A DNA stretch of 25,237 nucleotides from Acidimicrobiia bacterium (GCA_030618675.1 JAUXCV010000003.1:1-25237), one strand, 5' to 3'. Positions 13,238 to 21,072 are shown, numbered from the stretch's first letter. Program-made: numbers and translations. Notes: generated by a model from the letters alone, not told the origin.

Positions 13238-14542
13238 CTATCCGGCGCGGGTTCCCGGCCCTAGTTCTGAGATCGCATTGTGGAGAGCGTCGGCCACGTT
13301 GTTCGCTTCCGCCTCGTCGAGAGAGGCCGCCGTGAGGCGGACTCCTGGGGCGGAGCGAATCCGGAAACGACTCCCGGATCGGATGGCGAACCCTCGCTCC
13401 TCCATTGCCCTCACCGCCGCTGATTCATCTGGAACCGGCACCCATACGTTCAACCCGGAGGCGCCGTGAGCCTCGAATCCCCGTTCATGGAGTGCGTCGA
13501 GCATCGCACGCCGACGCGAGGCGTACAGATCGGTGGTTCGGATCACCCCCAGTTCGACGTTCGGATCGTGCATCATTCGGGCGACGAGTCGCTGTAGGAC
13601 GTGGCTCACCCATCCGGGTCCGAGACGCTGGCGGCCCTCGACCCGTCGGACGGTGGTCGCGTCGCCTGCCACCAACGCAAGGCGAACGTCTGGACCGTAG
13701 GTCTTGGCTGCGGATCGAATGGTTGCCCAGTGCTCGCGGTCTGAGCCGATCGAGTGCAGTGCCGGTCCGGCGACGGCTGCGGCGTGATCGTCCTCGATCA
13801 CAAGCACATCTGGGAACCCTGCGAGGGTCGAGCGGAGTGCGGAGGCCCGGTGGGAGGAGACCGCACTACCGAAAGGATTCTGAGCGCGGGGCGTCACGAT
13901 CACCGCTGCGATTCCCCTGTCGAGAGCGTTACCGAGTGACTCCGGTCGGGGTCCTTCGTCGTCGATCGCGATCGGTACCGCCGTGAGGCCGAGAGCACTG
14001 ATGAGGTCGATCACCGGCGGGTAGGTCGGATCTTCGATCCCCACTCGATCGCCGCGCCGGACGTGTGCCTGCAGCACTCGCTCCATCCCGTCGAGTCCGC
14101 CGGATACCACTGTGAGATGATCGGCCCGCACGCCATCGGCGGAAAGGAGTCGAGCGCCGTGCTCCGCGAGGTTCTCGTCGACGGATCGGTCTCCGTAGAG
14201 GATCGTTGGCCCGCCCGATTCCCGGAGGACGCTGTCGAGGTCGGGGAGTCGATCCGGGTCCGGGTTGCCAGAAGACAGGTCCCGCAATCCATCTCGGACC
14301 ACCGGATCGGGAGGGATCATGACCGGTGGCCGGTCGGCGACGAACGTTCCCATGCGCCCACGCCCGACCGTGATCCCTCGCTCACCCAGGCGTCGATACG
14401 CGGCCGCCACGGTATTCGGTGCCAGACCGAGTTCGGCAGCCAGGACCCGAACGGGAGGCAGCCGGTCACCGGGGAGGACCTCATGGTCGACGACCCGGCG
14501 CTCGATGTCGTCCGCGAGTTCGACAGCGTTGCTTCCCCGCAT
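13238..14542 (-). CDS. MocR-family (GntR wHTH + aminotransferase class I) transcriptional regulator
   Basis: A 434-aa fusion of a GntR-type winged helix-turn-helix (GDRLPPVRVLAAELGLAPNT, then VAAAYRRLGERGITVGRGRMG, about 26-70) with an aminotransferase-fold effector domain (~90-434). The PLP lysine is preserved at Lys280 (RSAAKTYGPDVRLALVAG), as are YGDR, GGLDGMERV, EDPTYPP, TPRAQNPFG and VIEDDHAAA. MocR proteins sense PLP or PLP adducts (PdxR, GabR). ATG at 14542 is chosen because the open frame upstream runs through the putative promoter; AAAGG lies 8 nt before it. It diverges from a flavin split-barrel gene and shares an operator-like region with it, which suggests it controls that gene and itself. 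The ligand is unknown. Confidence 0.9.
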   Translation of the reverse strand: MRGSNAVELADDIERRVVDHEVLPGDRLPPVRVLAAELGLAPNTVAAAYRRLGERGITVGRGRMGTFVADRPPVMIPPDPVVRDGLRDLSSGNPDPDRLPDLDSVLRESGGPTILYGDRSVDENLAEHGARLLSADGVRADHLTVVSGGLDGMERVLQAHVRRGDRVGIEDPTYPPVIDLISALGLTAVPIAIDDEGPRPESLGNALDRGIAAVIVTPRAQNPFGSAVSSHRASALRSTLAGFPDVLVIEDDHAAAVAGPALHSIGSDREHWATIRSAAKTYGPDVRLALVAGDATTVRRVEGRQRLGPGWVSHVLQRLVARMMHDPNVELGVIRTTDLYASRRRAMLDALHERGFEAHGASGLNVWVPVPDESAAVRAMEERGFAIRSGSRFRIRSAPGVRLTAASLDEAEANNVADALHNAISELGPGTRAG

Positions 14543-14552
14543 CAAGGGCGCC

Positions 14553-14610
14553 TTTCCATGGTAGGCTCGACTCACTACAATCATCATATTGTAGCGGTAC
14601 AAAGTATCAA
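14553..14610. promoter_or_regulatory. Divergent overlapping promoters with operator-like repeats (MocR / PPOX)
   Basis: Leftward: TTGATA (14610-14605, complement) and TATGAT (14588-14583) with 16-nt spacing, 5/6 matches each. Rightward: TTTCCA (14553-14558) and TACAAT (14576-14581) with 17-nt spacing. Over both -10 boxes lies a perfect inverted repeat CTACAAT-N6-ATTGTAG (14575-14594). A third half-site, TACAA (14598-14602), makes a direct repeat 22 bp from the first and a second inverted repeat TTGTA-GCGG-TACAA. Direct plus inverted half-sites two helical turns apart fit MocR dimers. The two promoters overlap so closely that polymerase could occupy only one at a time. Confidence 0.6.
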
Positions 14611-14621
14611 CGAGTGGACAC

Positions 14622-15296
14622 ATGCACATGAGCACCGAAGACACCCCTCCAGCCCTATCAGCTCGCACGACGGTCAAGCGAAGTCCCCACAGGGGCCACT
14701 ACGACCGCGAGACCGTGAACGCGATCCTCGACGAGGCGCTGATCTGCCACGTCGGGTTCATCGCCGACGGGTCGCCCTTCGTCATCCCGACGATCCACGC
14801 CCGGGTCGACGACATGCTCTACTTTCACGGTTCTCCAGCGACCCGGATGATGCGACTCATGAAGAAGGGAGCCGAGGTCTGCGTGACCGCGACGCTCGTC
14901 GACGGCATTGTCGTGGCGCGTTCGGTATTCAACCATTCGCTTGGATTCCGGTCCGCGATGGTGATCGGCCCGGCACGCCTCGTCGATTCCCCGGACGAGC
15001 GCGCGATCGCCCTCGAAGCGATCACAGACGCCGTGCTTCCCGGAAGGTGGGCCGAGGCACGACCCCCGACGCGAAACGAGGACAAAGGAACGCTGGTCGT
15101 GGCCGTCCCCATCGAGGAGTTCTCGGCGAAGGTCCGAGGGAACGAAGTCAACGACGAACCCGAGGACTACGACCTCCCCATCTGGGCCGGAGCGATCCCA
15201 CTGGCAACCCTCGTCGGTGCACCGGAACCAGATCCGAAGCTCGCAGACGGCATCGAGATCCCGGAGTCAGTCAGACAGTTCACCGGCGTCGAATAG
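14622..15296 (+). CDS. Pyridoxamine 5'-phosphate oxidase family (FMN split-barrel, NimA-like) protein
   Basis: A 224-aa protein of the flavin split-barrel superfamily, closest by eye to the NimA/Pyridox_ox_2 group. Characteristic stretches are CHVGFIADGSPFVIPTIHAR, LYFHGSPATRMMRLMKKG, EVCVTATLVDGIVVARSVFN, HSLGFRSAMVIGPARLV, LPGRWAEARPPTRNE, VAVPIEEFSAKVR and YDLPIWAGAIPL. Members bind FMN or related flavins and probably reduce small molecules; the true substrate is not evident. It is not PdxH itself. ATG 14622 is used; ATG 14628 is equally possible, and neither has a strong Shine-Dalgarno. Being divergent from a PLP-type MocR regulator suggests a link to B6 or amine metabolism (inference). 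Confidence 0.85.
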   Translation: MHMSTEDTPPALSARTTVKRSPHRGHYDRETVNAILDEALICHVGFIADGSPFVIPTIHARVDDMLYFHGSPATRMMRLMKKGAEVCVTATLVDGIVVARSVFNHSLGFRSAMVIGPARLVDSPDERAIALEAITDAVLPGRWAEARPPTRNEDKGTLVVAVPIEEFSAKVRGNEVNDEPEDYDLPIWAGAIPLATLVGAPEPDPKLADGIEIPESVRQFTGVE

Positions 15297-15346
15297 GCGG
15301 TACCGACCACCAACCGACGGCACGGCGACATCAGAGCCTCCCGCCC

Positions 15347-15365
15347 GTGCCGGCACCCATGGGTG
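15347..15365. terminator. Overlapping palindromes between the PPOX gene and proS
   Basis: GTGCCGGCAC (15347-15356) and CACCCATGGGTG (15354-15365) are perfect palindromes sharing three bases, so only one can fold at a time. They lie about 50 nt after the PPOX stop and may end that transcript. The rest of the 15297-15465 gap holds degenerate CCTGTC repeats near 15399-15413 and no convincing proS promoter. Confidence 0.3.
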
Positions 15366-15465
15366 GTGGGTTGCTCGGTTCGTCGCAGTGTCCGTGTCAC
15401 CTGTCTCCTGTCACATCCTCCCTGCCACTAACCTGCCGGTCTCCCGAGATCTTTGGAGTTCCTCC

Positions 15466-17175
15466 GTGCGTTGGTCACAGGCATTCATCCCCACCCTTCG
15501 AGACGACCCGACAGACGCTGAGGCCGCGAGCCATCGCCTGCTCGTAAGAGGTGGCTACATGCGGCAGTTGATGTCGGGCGTGTACTCGCTGTTGCCTCTT
15601 GGTTATCGGGTTCGGAGCAAGGTCATCACGATCATCCGCGAGGAACTGAACGCCATCGGGGGACAGGAACTCCTCCTTCCCGCCCTGCACCCTCGCGAGA
15701 TCTGGGAGCAGACCGGTCGGGCCGAATCGATGGCCGATATCCTGTTCACGCTGAGCGACCTCAGGGGTGGCGACGCGATTCTCGGACCGACGCACGAGGA
15801 GATCTTCGCCACGGTCGCAACGGAACTCACCTCGTACAAGCAACTACCTCAACTGTGGTACCAGATCCAGACGAAGTTCCGCGACGAAGCGCGACCCAAA
15901 TCGGGTCTGCTCCGCGTCCGGGAGTTCACCATGAAGGATTCCTACAGCTTCGACGTCGACGACGCCGGCCTCGATCAGCAATTCGACCGGCACTTCGCGG
16001 CGTACACGCGCATCTTCGAGAGGCTCGGAGTCACCGCCGTCGCAGTCGAAGCATCGTCGGGAGCGATGGGAGGCTCTGATTCGATCGAGTTCATCGTCCC
16101 GTCCCCGGCAGGCGAGGACGATATCGCCCACTGTCCTGCGTGCGGCTACGCCGCCAACGTCGAGCGAGCCTCCTCGACCATCCCGTCGTTCCACGACGAA
16201 CCGGGACCGGACCAGCCAGAACGGTTCCCGACCCCGGGTGTGCACACCATTGTCGATCTCGAGGAGTTCGAGGGCGGCGCTTCCGCAGAGCGTCAGATCA
16301 AGACGTTGGTCTACGTGCTCGACGGCGAGCCAACGCTCGTGCTGCTGCGTGGCGACCACGAACTCCACGAACAGAAACTCCAGGACGGGACCGGAGCGAT
16401 CGACATTCGACCCGGCCAACCCGATGAGATTCGGGAACTACTCGGGGCCGACGCCGGAAGCCTTGGGGCCGTTGGAGTAACGGGCCCCCGGATCCTCGCC
16501 GACCTGCAACTAGCCGATCGCTCGAACATGGTCACCGGCGCCAACCTCGACGACCATCACCTTCGTGGTGTCGACGTTGGTCGGGACATCGCCGTCACCG
16601 AATGGCTGGACCTGCGTACCGTGGCTGCGGGCGAGGGCTGCCCCCAATGCGGCGAGCCTCTCGAAGTGTTCCGCGGCATCGAAGCCGGACACATCTTCAA
16701 GCTCGGAACGAAGTTCTCCAAGGCACTCGGGGCAACGGTTCTCAATGCCGACGGAGTGCCGGTTCCGTTGGTGATGGGCTCGTACGGCATCGGGGTCGAG
16801 CGGAACATGGCTGCGGCAGTCGAGATGAATCACGATGACACCGGGATCATCTGGCCCGTGTCGATCGCTCCCTACGAAGTGGTCATCACCGCCGTGAAGG
16901 TCGACGACGAGGCCACGATGACCGTCGCCAATCGGCTCTACGACGATCTCAACGAGGCCGGTATCGACGTCCTCATCGATGACCGGAACGAGCGACCCGG
17001 AGTCAAGTTCAACGACGCCGAACTGATCGGTATCCCGTATCGCGTGACAGTGGGCCCGAGGGGTCTGGCAAGTGACATCGTGGAACTTGCAGATCGTTGC
17101 ACGGGTGAGAAGTCGGAACTCCAAATCGAAGCCGCGGCCCAGGAGTTGGTACGAATCGTCACAAGGGCCCGGTAG
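15466..17175 (+). CDS. proS: Prolyl-tRNA synthetase (bacterial type with editing domain)
   Basis: Charges tRNA-Pro with proline. The 569-aa product is of the long bacterial class. It has the N-terminal class II catalytic part (GGYMRQLMSGVYSLLPLGYR, GGQELLLPALHPREIWEQTG, GPTHEEIFA, motif 2 FRDEARPKSGLLRVREFTMK), an inserted YbaK-like editing domain of about residues 225-405, and CPACGY and CPQCGEPLE cysteine pairs around it. Motif 3 (GSYGIGVERNMAAAVEMNHD) and the anticodon-binding domain (APYEVVITAVKVDDEATM onward) follow. GTG 15466 has GGAG at 15455-15458 and gives the family start RWSQAFIPTLRDDP. It is flanked by intergenic gaps and appears to be its own transcription unit; its stop codon lies within the first arm of a repeat. 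Confidence 0.96.
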   Translation: MRWSQAFIPTLRDDPTDAEAASHRLLVRGGYMRQLMSGVYSLLPLGYRVRSKVITIIREELNAIGGQELLLPALHPREIWEQTGRAESMADILFTLSDLRGGDAILGPTHEEIFATVATELTSYKQLPQLWYQIQTKFRDEARPKSGLLRVREFTMKDSYSFDVDDAGLDQQFDRHFAAYTRIFERLGVTAVAVEASSGAMGGSDSIEFIVPSPAGEDDIAHCPACGYAANVERASSTIPSFHDEPGPDQPERFPTPGVHTIVDLEEFEGGASAERQIKTLVYVLDGEPTLVLLRGDHELHEQKLQDGTGAIDIRPGQPDEIRELLGADAGSLGAVGVTGPRILADLQLADRSNMVTGANLDDHHLRGVDVGRDIAVTEWLDLRTVAAGEGCPQCGEPLEVFRGIEAGHIFKLGTKFSKALGATVLNADGVPVPLVMGSYGIGVERNMAAAVEMNHDDTGIIWPVSIAPYEVVITAVKVDDEATMTVANRLYDDLNEAGIDVLIDDRNERPGVKFNDAELIGIPYRVTVGPRGLASDIVELADRCTGEKSELQIEAAAQELVRIVTRAR

Positions 17176-17215
17176 ATCAGTACTGCTCTACTCGCTACTG
17201 ATCTACTGCGCTACT
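17172..17215. repeat. AGTAG/CTACT inverted repeat (junction copy 3)
   Basis: GTAGATCAGTA (17172-17182) and TACTGATCTAC (17196-17206) form an 11-bp perfect inverted repeat with a 13-nt loop; the left arm includes the proS stop codon. CTACT cores start at 17188, 17195, 17203 and 17211 (steps 7, 8, 8). The arms are identical to those at 3100-3135 and the loops differ only where GCTC is replaced by CGC. No T-run follows. Confidence 0.85.
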
Positions 17216-17242
17216 TCCATCGCGTCACAGTCGACCCTGGCC

Positions 17243-17263
17243 TATACTGCCGGTTGCAACCGG
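17243..17263 (+). promoter_or_regulatory. Putative rimP operon -10 box and adjacent perfect palindrome
   Basis: TATACT (17243-17248) is a near-consensus -10 box; no matching -35 is evident at the usual distance. One base later comes the 14-bp perfect palindrome CCGGTTGCAACCGG (17250-17263), which would cover the start site near 17255. It could be a repressor operator or the first RNA hairpin of the leader. Confidence 0.45.
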
Positions 17264-17274
17264 ATGGAACCGTC

Positions 17275-17295
17275 GAGGTGGGCCTGGCCCGCCTC
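17275..17295 (+). promoter_or_regulatory. Strong hairpin in the rimP-nusA-infB leader
   Basis: GAGGTGGGCC (17275-17284) pairs with GGCCCGCCTC (17286-17295) in a stem with one G-U pair and a minimal loop. It lies about 20 nt before the GAGGAG of rimP. NusA feedback on its own operon leader is known in E. coli, and this stem is a candidate attenuator or processing site. It has no T-run. Confidence 0.45.
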
Positions 17296-17328
17296 GTTGT
17301 GTGATGTGCGCTTTGAGGAGCACCGAAC

Positions 17329-17808
17329 GTGGCCGATGTCGCCGAACAGATCTGGGGCCTTGTTGGCCCGTATGTTGCCGCAGAGGGCATTGAACTCGAC
17401 GATGTCGAGGTCCTGGGCGGTGGCAAGCTTCTGCGCGTCGTCGTGGAGGCCGACGGGCCGATCGAGGTCGATCGACTCGCCGATCTGTCGCGCGGCATCG
17501 CCCGGTTGATCGAGAACGATGATCCGTTTCCGGGTGCCTACACCCTCGAGGTGACATCTCCCGGGCTCGAGCGAAAGCTCCGCAGGCCCGAGCAGTTCCG
17601 CAAGGCCGTCGGGAGCGACGTTCACATCAAGACATTCAACAAGATCGAGGACGAGAAGCATCATCGTGGTCGACTCATTTCGGTTGACGATGATGCGATC
17701 GTCGTGTCCATCGATGGCGACGAGCGTCGCATCGATATGACGGACGTCGCATCAGCGCGTACCGTGTTCGTTTGGGAAAAGGGCGCCAAGCCCGGTAAGA
17801 AGGCGTAG
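17329..17808 (+). CDS. rimP: Ribosome maturation factor RimP
   Basis: RimP assists 30S subunit assembly (S12 incorporation). The 159-aa product has the N-terminal alpha/beta domain (AEQIWGLVGPYVAAEGIELD), the diagnostic LEVTSPGLERKLRRPEQF near residue 70, and a C-terminal SH3-like domain (RGRLISVDDDAIVVSIDGDE) with a basic tail. GTG 17329 has GAGGAG at 17315-17320. It opens the translation operon, followed after 12 nt by nusA, the order seen in most bacteria. Confidence 0.95.
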   Translation: MADVAEQIWGLVGPYVAAEGIELDDVEVLGGGKLLRVVVEADGPIEVDRLADLSRGIARLIENDDPFPGAYTLEVTSPGLERKLRRPEQFRKAVGSDVHIKTFNKIEDEKHHRGRLISVDDDAIVVSIDGDERRIDMTDVASARTVFVWEKGAKPGKKA

Positions 17809-17820
17809 GAAGAGGCAGCG

Positions 17821-19008
17821 ATGGACTACAACCTGTTGGACGCGTTGGAACTCCTGGAGCGTGAGAAAGGTGTCCCGGCGGACACGATCCTCGACGCGCT
17901 CGCGAATGCACTCGTCTCCGCCTACAAGCGCACCCCCGGCGCAGCGGAAGAAGCGCGCGTCACGATCGACCCGGAGACCGGGGAGATCCTCGTGTACGGC
18001 CAGGAACTCGACGAGGATGGAAACGTCGTTGAGGAATGGGCGGATACGCCCGATGACTTCGGACGGATCGCTGCTCAGACCGCCAAGCAGGTCATCATGC
18101 AGCGTCTTCGCGATGCGAAGCGCGAACAGGTCTTCGACATCTACGAAGGCCGCGAAGGCGATCTCATCACCGGGATCGTCCAGCAGTCCGATCACCGATA
18201 CGCCATCCTCGATCTCGGCGATGCCGAGGCGATCATGCCGTCATCCGAGAGGATCCCGTACGAGCGTCTTGAGCGGGGAAACCGCGTCAAGGCATACATC
18301 CTCGAAGTACGCGGCGAGGGCAAGGGCCCGCAGATCGTGGTTTCACGTAGCCACCCGGAATTCATCAGATCGCTGTTCGAACTCGAGGTGCCGGAACTGG
18401 TCGATGGTGACGTGGAGATTCGCGTCATCGCCCGGGAACCGGGCCACCGCACCAAGATCGCCGTCGCGTCGAACGATCCGAACGTCGATCCCGTAGGGGC
18501 ATGCGTTGGAGCAAGAGGCTCTCGCGTCCGGCAGGTCGTGAACGAACTCCGCGGAGAGAAGGTCGACATCGTTGAATGGCGTGACGATACGGAAGGCTTC
18601 ATCGCTGAAGCGTTGAGTCCGGCCCGTGTCAAGGAAGTGCGTCTCGATGAGGACGAGCGGACCGCTGAGGTCGTTGTGCCGGATCATCAACTGTCACTGG
18701 CCATCGGCAAAGAAGGACAGAACGCCCGGCTCGCGGCGAGACTCTCCGGCTACCGGATCGATATCCGATCCGAGAGTCAGGATCTTGGCCTCGACCTTGA
18801 GGAAGACGAAGATCAAGGCACCGCTCCGGTCGAAACACCCGCTGAAGAGGCCGTCGTGAGTGAGAGCGCTGCACCGAACGCGGAACCGGCAATCGACACG
18901 CCGGACGATGCCGCCCCCGACGCCGATACTGAAGAACCACCCGCGCCGGCCGAGACGGATGAGACCGTCCCCGAGGCCGCCGCTGAGAACGAGAACAAGG
19001 AGAACTGA
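17821..19008 (+). CDS. nusA: Transcription termination/antitermination protein NusA
   Basis: RNA polymerase-binding factor controlling pausing and termination. The 395-aa product has the N-terminal polymerase-binding domain (MDYNLLDALELLEREKGVPA), an S1 domain at about 105-165 (REGDLITGIVQQSDHRYAIL), KH1 around 225-252 (GACVGARGSRVRQVVNEL) and KH2 around 295-316 (AIGKEGQNARLAARLSGYRI). An acidic, Pro/Ala/Glu-rich tail of about 75 residues ends the protein instead of E. coli-type acidic repeats. ATG 17821 is preceded by GGAAGAGG. infB starts on the base after its stop, so there is no room for the ylxR gene that usually lies between them. Confidence 0.96.
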   Translation: MDYNLLDALELLEREKGVPADTILDALANALVSAYKRTPGAAEEARVTIDPETGEILVYGQELDEDGNVVEEWADTPDDFGRIAAQTAKQVIMQRLRDAKREQVFDIYEGREGDLITGIVQQSDHRYAILDLGDAEAIMPSSERIPYERLERGNRVKAYILEVRGEGKGPQIVVSRSHPEFIRSLFELEVPELVDGDVEIRVIAREPGHRTKIAVASNDPNVDPVGACVGARGSRVRQVVNELRGEKVDIVEWRDDTEGFIAEALSPARVKEVRLDEDERTAEVVVPDHQLSLAIGKEGQNARLAARLSGYRIDIRSESQDLGLDLEEDEDQGTAPVETPAEEAVVSESAAPNAEPAIDTPDDAAPDADTEEPPAPAETDETVPEAAAENENKEN

Positions 19009-21072
19009 GTGGCGAAGCAACGGGTCTACGAACTCGCACGGGACCTTGGATTGGAGTCCAAGGCCGTGCTGGAGCGCGCTCAGGAGCTCGGAGTCGAGGT
19101 CAAGACGGCCTCGTCCGGCCTGGATGATGACTCGGCAGCGCTCGTCCGAATGTCCTACGAGGAGAGCGCGGCGGAGGAAGCTCCCGGCGATCAGCTACCA
19201 GCCGACGAAGCTCCCGGCGACGAGCTGCCGGCTGCCGGCCCCGACCCCGACGTCGAGGTCGAGATCGAGGTCGAGGAAGACCCCGAGGCTGTTGAGGACA
19301 AGGTTCTTCTCGTCGAAGCGGGCCTCACGACGCACGAGTTCGCGCGCATGATCCAGACCCGGACGGTGCTCATCGTCCAGGCACTCATGGAGATGGGCGA
19401 GATGATCCCTGCGGACGGGACGATCCCGGCTGATGCGATCGAAGCACTCGGCCACAAGTTCGGATACGACATCCTCGTCGCCGAGAGCGACGAGGAGTCC
19501 GTCGAAGAAGAGGCGAAGCCCACACATCACATCGTCGACTATGAAGATGATCCAGCAAGTCTGAAGCCACGACCCGCCGTCGTCACGGTCATGGGTCACG
19601 TAGACCACGGGAAGACCCAACTGCTCGACACGATCCGGTCAGAGAACGTCGTCGAAGGCGAGGCCGGCGGCATCACCCAGCACATCGGTGCATACCAGGC
19701 GACAACCGGGGGCAACCCGATCACCTTCATCGACACTCCCGGTCACGAAGCGTTCACTGCGCTCCGCGCTCGGGGGGCGAACGTCACCGACCTCGTCATC
19801 CTCGTCGTAGCGGCGAACGACGGTGTCATGCCTCAGACAGTTGAGGCCATTGATCACGCCCAGGCAGCGGAAGTTCCGATCATCGTCGCCATCAACAAGA
19901 TGGACCTCGAGTCGGCAGATCCGTATGCCGTTCGGGGCGCACTCACACAACACGGCATCGTCGTTGAGGATCTCGGTGGTGATGTACCGGCCGTCGAAGT
20001 GTCGGCGCTCAAAGGCACCGGCGTTGACGATCTTCTTGAGATCGTTGGGCTCGTCGCGGAAGTGGAAGAGCTTTCGGCCAATCCGAACGCCCCTGCCGTC
20101 GGAACCGTCATCGAAGCCCAACTCGAAGTTGGACGCGGACCGGTAGCCACGCTCATCGTGCAGCGTGGAACCTTGAAGAAGGGGGACGCCCTTGCCTGCG
20201 GTACCGTATCCGGACGTGTGCGGGCCATGTTCGACGAGCGAGGCAATCAGCTGAAGAGCGCCGGTCCGAGTACCCCGGTTCTTGTATCGGGATGGGGTGA
20301 CGTGCCGCTCGCGGGCGACATGTTCCAGGTCGTCAAGAACGAGCGCGCTGCGCGCAAGATGGCAGAGGCAGAGACCGCCAGGAAGCGGTCGGAGGAACTG
20401 ACGGTACCGACCGCGACAGAGCGACTCACCCAGCTTCTCGAGACCCTGCGTACCTCCGAACACGCCGAGTTGCGGATCATCGTGAAGGCCGATGCTCACG
20501 GCTCGCTCGAAGCCATACGTGAGGCCGTCGGAAAGATCGGCCGTGAGGACGCTTCGGTGTCCGTCGTGCACGGCGCTGTCGGTGGCATCACGGCGAACGA
20601 CGTCATGCTGGCAGAGGCATCTGAAGCGGTGATCTATGGATTCAACGCCCGGCCGGACGCGTCGGCGCGAAACGCAGCGAAAGAGGCCGGGATCGAGATC
20701 AGGACCTTCGCGATCATCTATGAGCTCCTCGATGACATCGAGTCGATGATGGTCGGCGAGCTCGCACCGGACGAAGTCGAGACCTTCCTCGGTGTCGCCG
20801 AGGTTCGCGCGACCTTCAGCGCACCGCGTTTCGGACTGGTCGCCGGTTGCTACGTCACAGAGGGAAGCATCAATCGCAACGCTCGCGCCCGTGTCGTGCG
20901 CGACGGCGTCGTCGTGCACGACGGGAGGATCTCCTCTCTGCGACGCTTCAAAGAGGACGTTCAGCACGTTCAGACCGGTTACGAGTGCGGTATCGGAATC
21001 GCGAACTTCCGGGATGTGAAGGATGGCGACACGATCGAGTCCTATGAGGTCAAGGAGATCGCCAGGACCTGA
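19009..21072 (+). CDS. infB: Translation initiation factor IF-2
   Basis: GTPase that places initiator tRNA on the 30S subunit. The 687-aa product is short for an actinobacterium, where IF2 often exceeds 900 aa with a long N-terminal extension. Two IF2_N modules are seen: residues 1-50 (RVYELARDLGLESKAVLERA) and ~105-155 (LTTHEFARMIQTRTVLIVQA). The G domain has GHVDHGKT (196-203), GGITQHIG, DTPGHE (242-247), NKMD (296-299) and SALKG; domains II-IV follow (IVKADAHGSLEAIREA, VGGITANDVMLAEAS). GTG 19009 has AAGGAG at 18997-19002 and follows nusA with no gap. The linker between IF2_N modules carries a 30-bp duplication. Confidence 0.97.
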   Translation: MAKQRVYELARDLGLESKAVLERAQELGVEVKTASSGLDDDSAALVRMSYEESAAEEAPGDQLPADEAPGDELPAAGPDPDVEVEIEVEEDPEAVEDKVLLVEAGLTTHEFARMIQTRTVLIVQALMEMGEMIPADGTIPADAIEALGHKFGYDILVAESDEESVEEEAKPTHHIVDYEDDPASLKPRPAVVTVMGHVDHGKTQLLDTIRSENVVEGEAGGITQHIGAYQATTGGNPITFIDTPGHEAFTALRARGANVTDLVILVVAANDGVMPQTVEAIDHAQAAEVPIIVAINKMDLESADPYAVRGALTQHGIVVEDLGGDVPAVEVSALKGTGVDDLLEIVGLVAEVEELSANPNAPAVGTVIEAQLEVGRGPVATLIVQRGTLKKGDALACGTVSGRVRAMFDERGNQLKSAGPSTPVLVSGWGDVPLAGDMFQVVKNERAARKMAEAETARKRSEELTVPTATERLTQLLETLRTSEHAELRIIVKADAHGSLEAIREAVGKIGREDASVSVVHGAVGGITANDVMLAEASEAVIYGFNARPDASARNAAKEAGIEIRTFAIIYELLDDIESMMVGELAPDEVETFLGVAEVRATFSAPRFGLVAGCYVTEGSINRNARARVVRDGVVVHDGRISSLRRFKEDVQHVQTGYECGIGIANFRDVKDGDTIESYEVKEIART
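19174..19233 (+). repeat. 30-bp tandem duplication in the infB linker
   Basis: Two in-frame copies (19174-19203, 19204-19233) encode EEAPGDQLPA and DEAPGDELPA. They lie in the Asp/Glu/Pro/Ala-rich linker between the two IF2_N modules and have already diverged at a few bases. Confidence 0.8.

Noticed and set aside
15300..15440. Possible tRNA in the gap before proS (a GGTTCGT stretch near 15377)
   Set aside because: No acceptor stem, anticodon arm or full T-loop can be assembled around it.
14063..15547. Long plus-strand frame across the MocR gene, its promoter and the PPOX gene
   Set aside because: It is antisense to a clear regulator and out of frame with the PPOX gene, and the sequence is Arg/Pro/Ser-rich noise.
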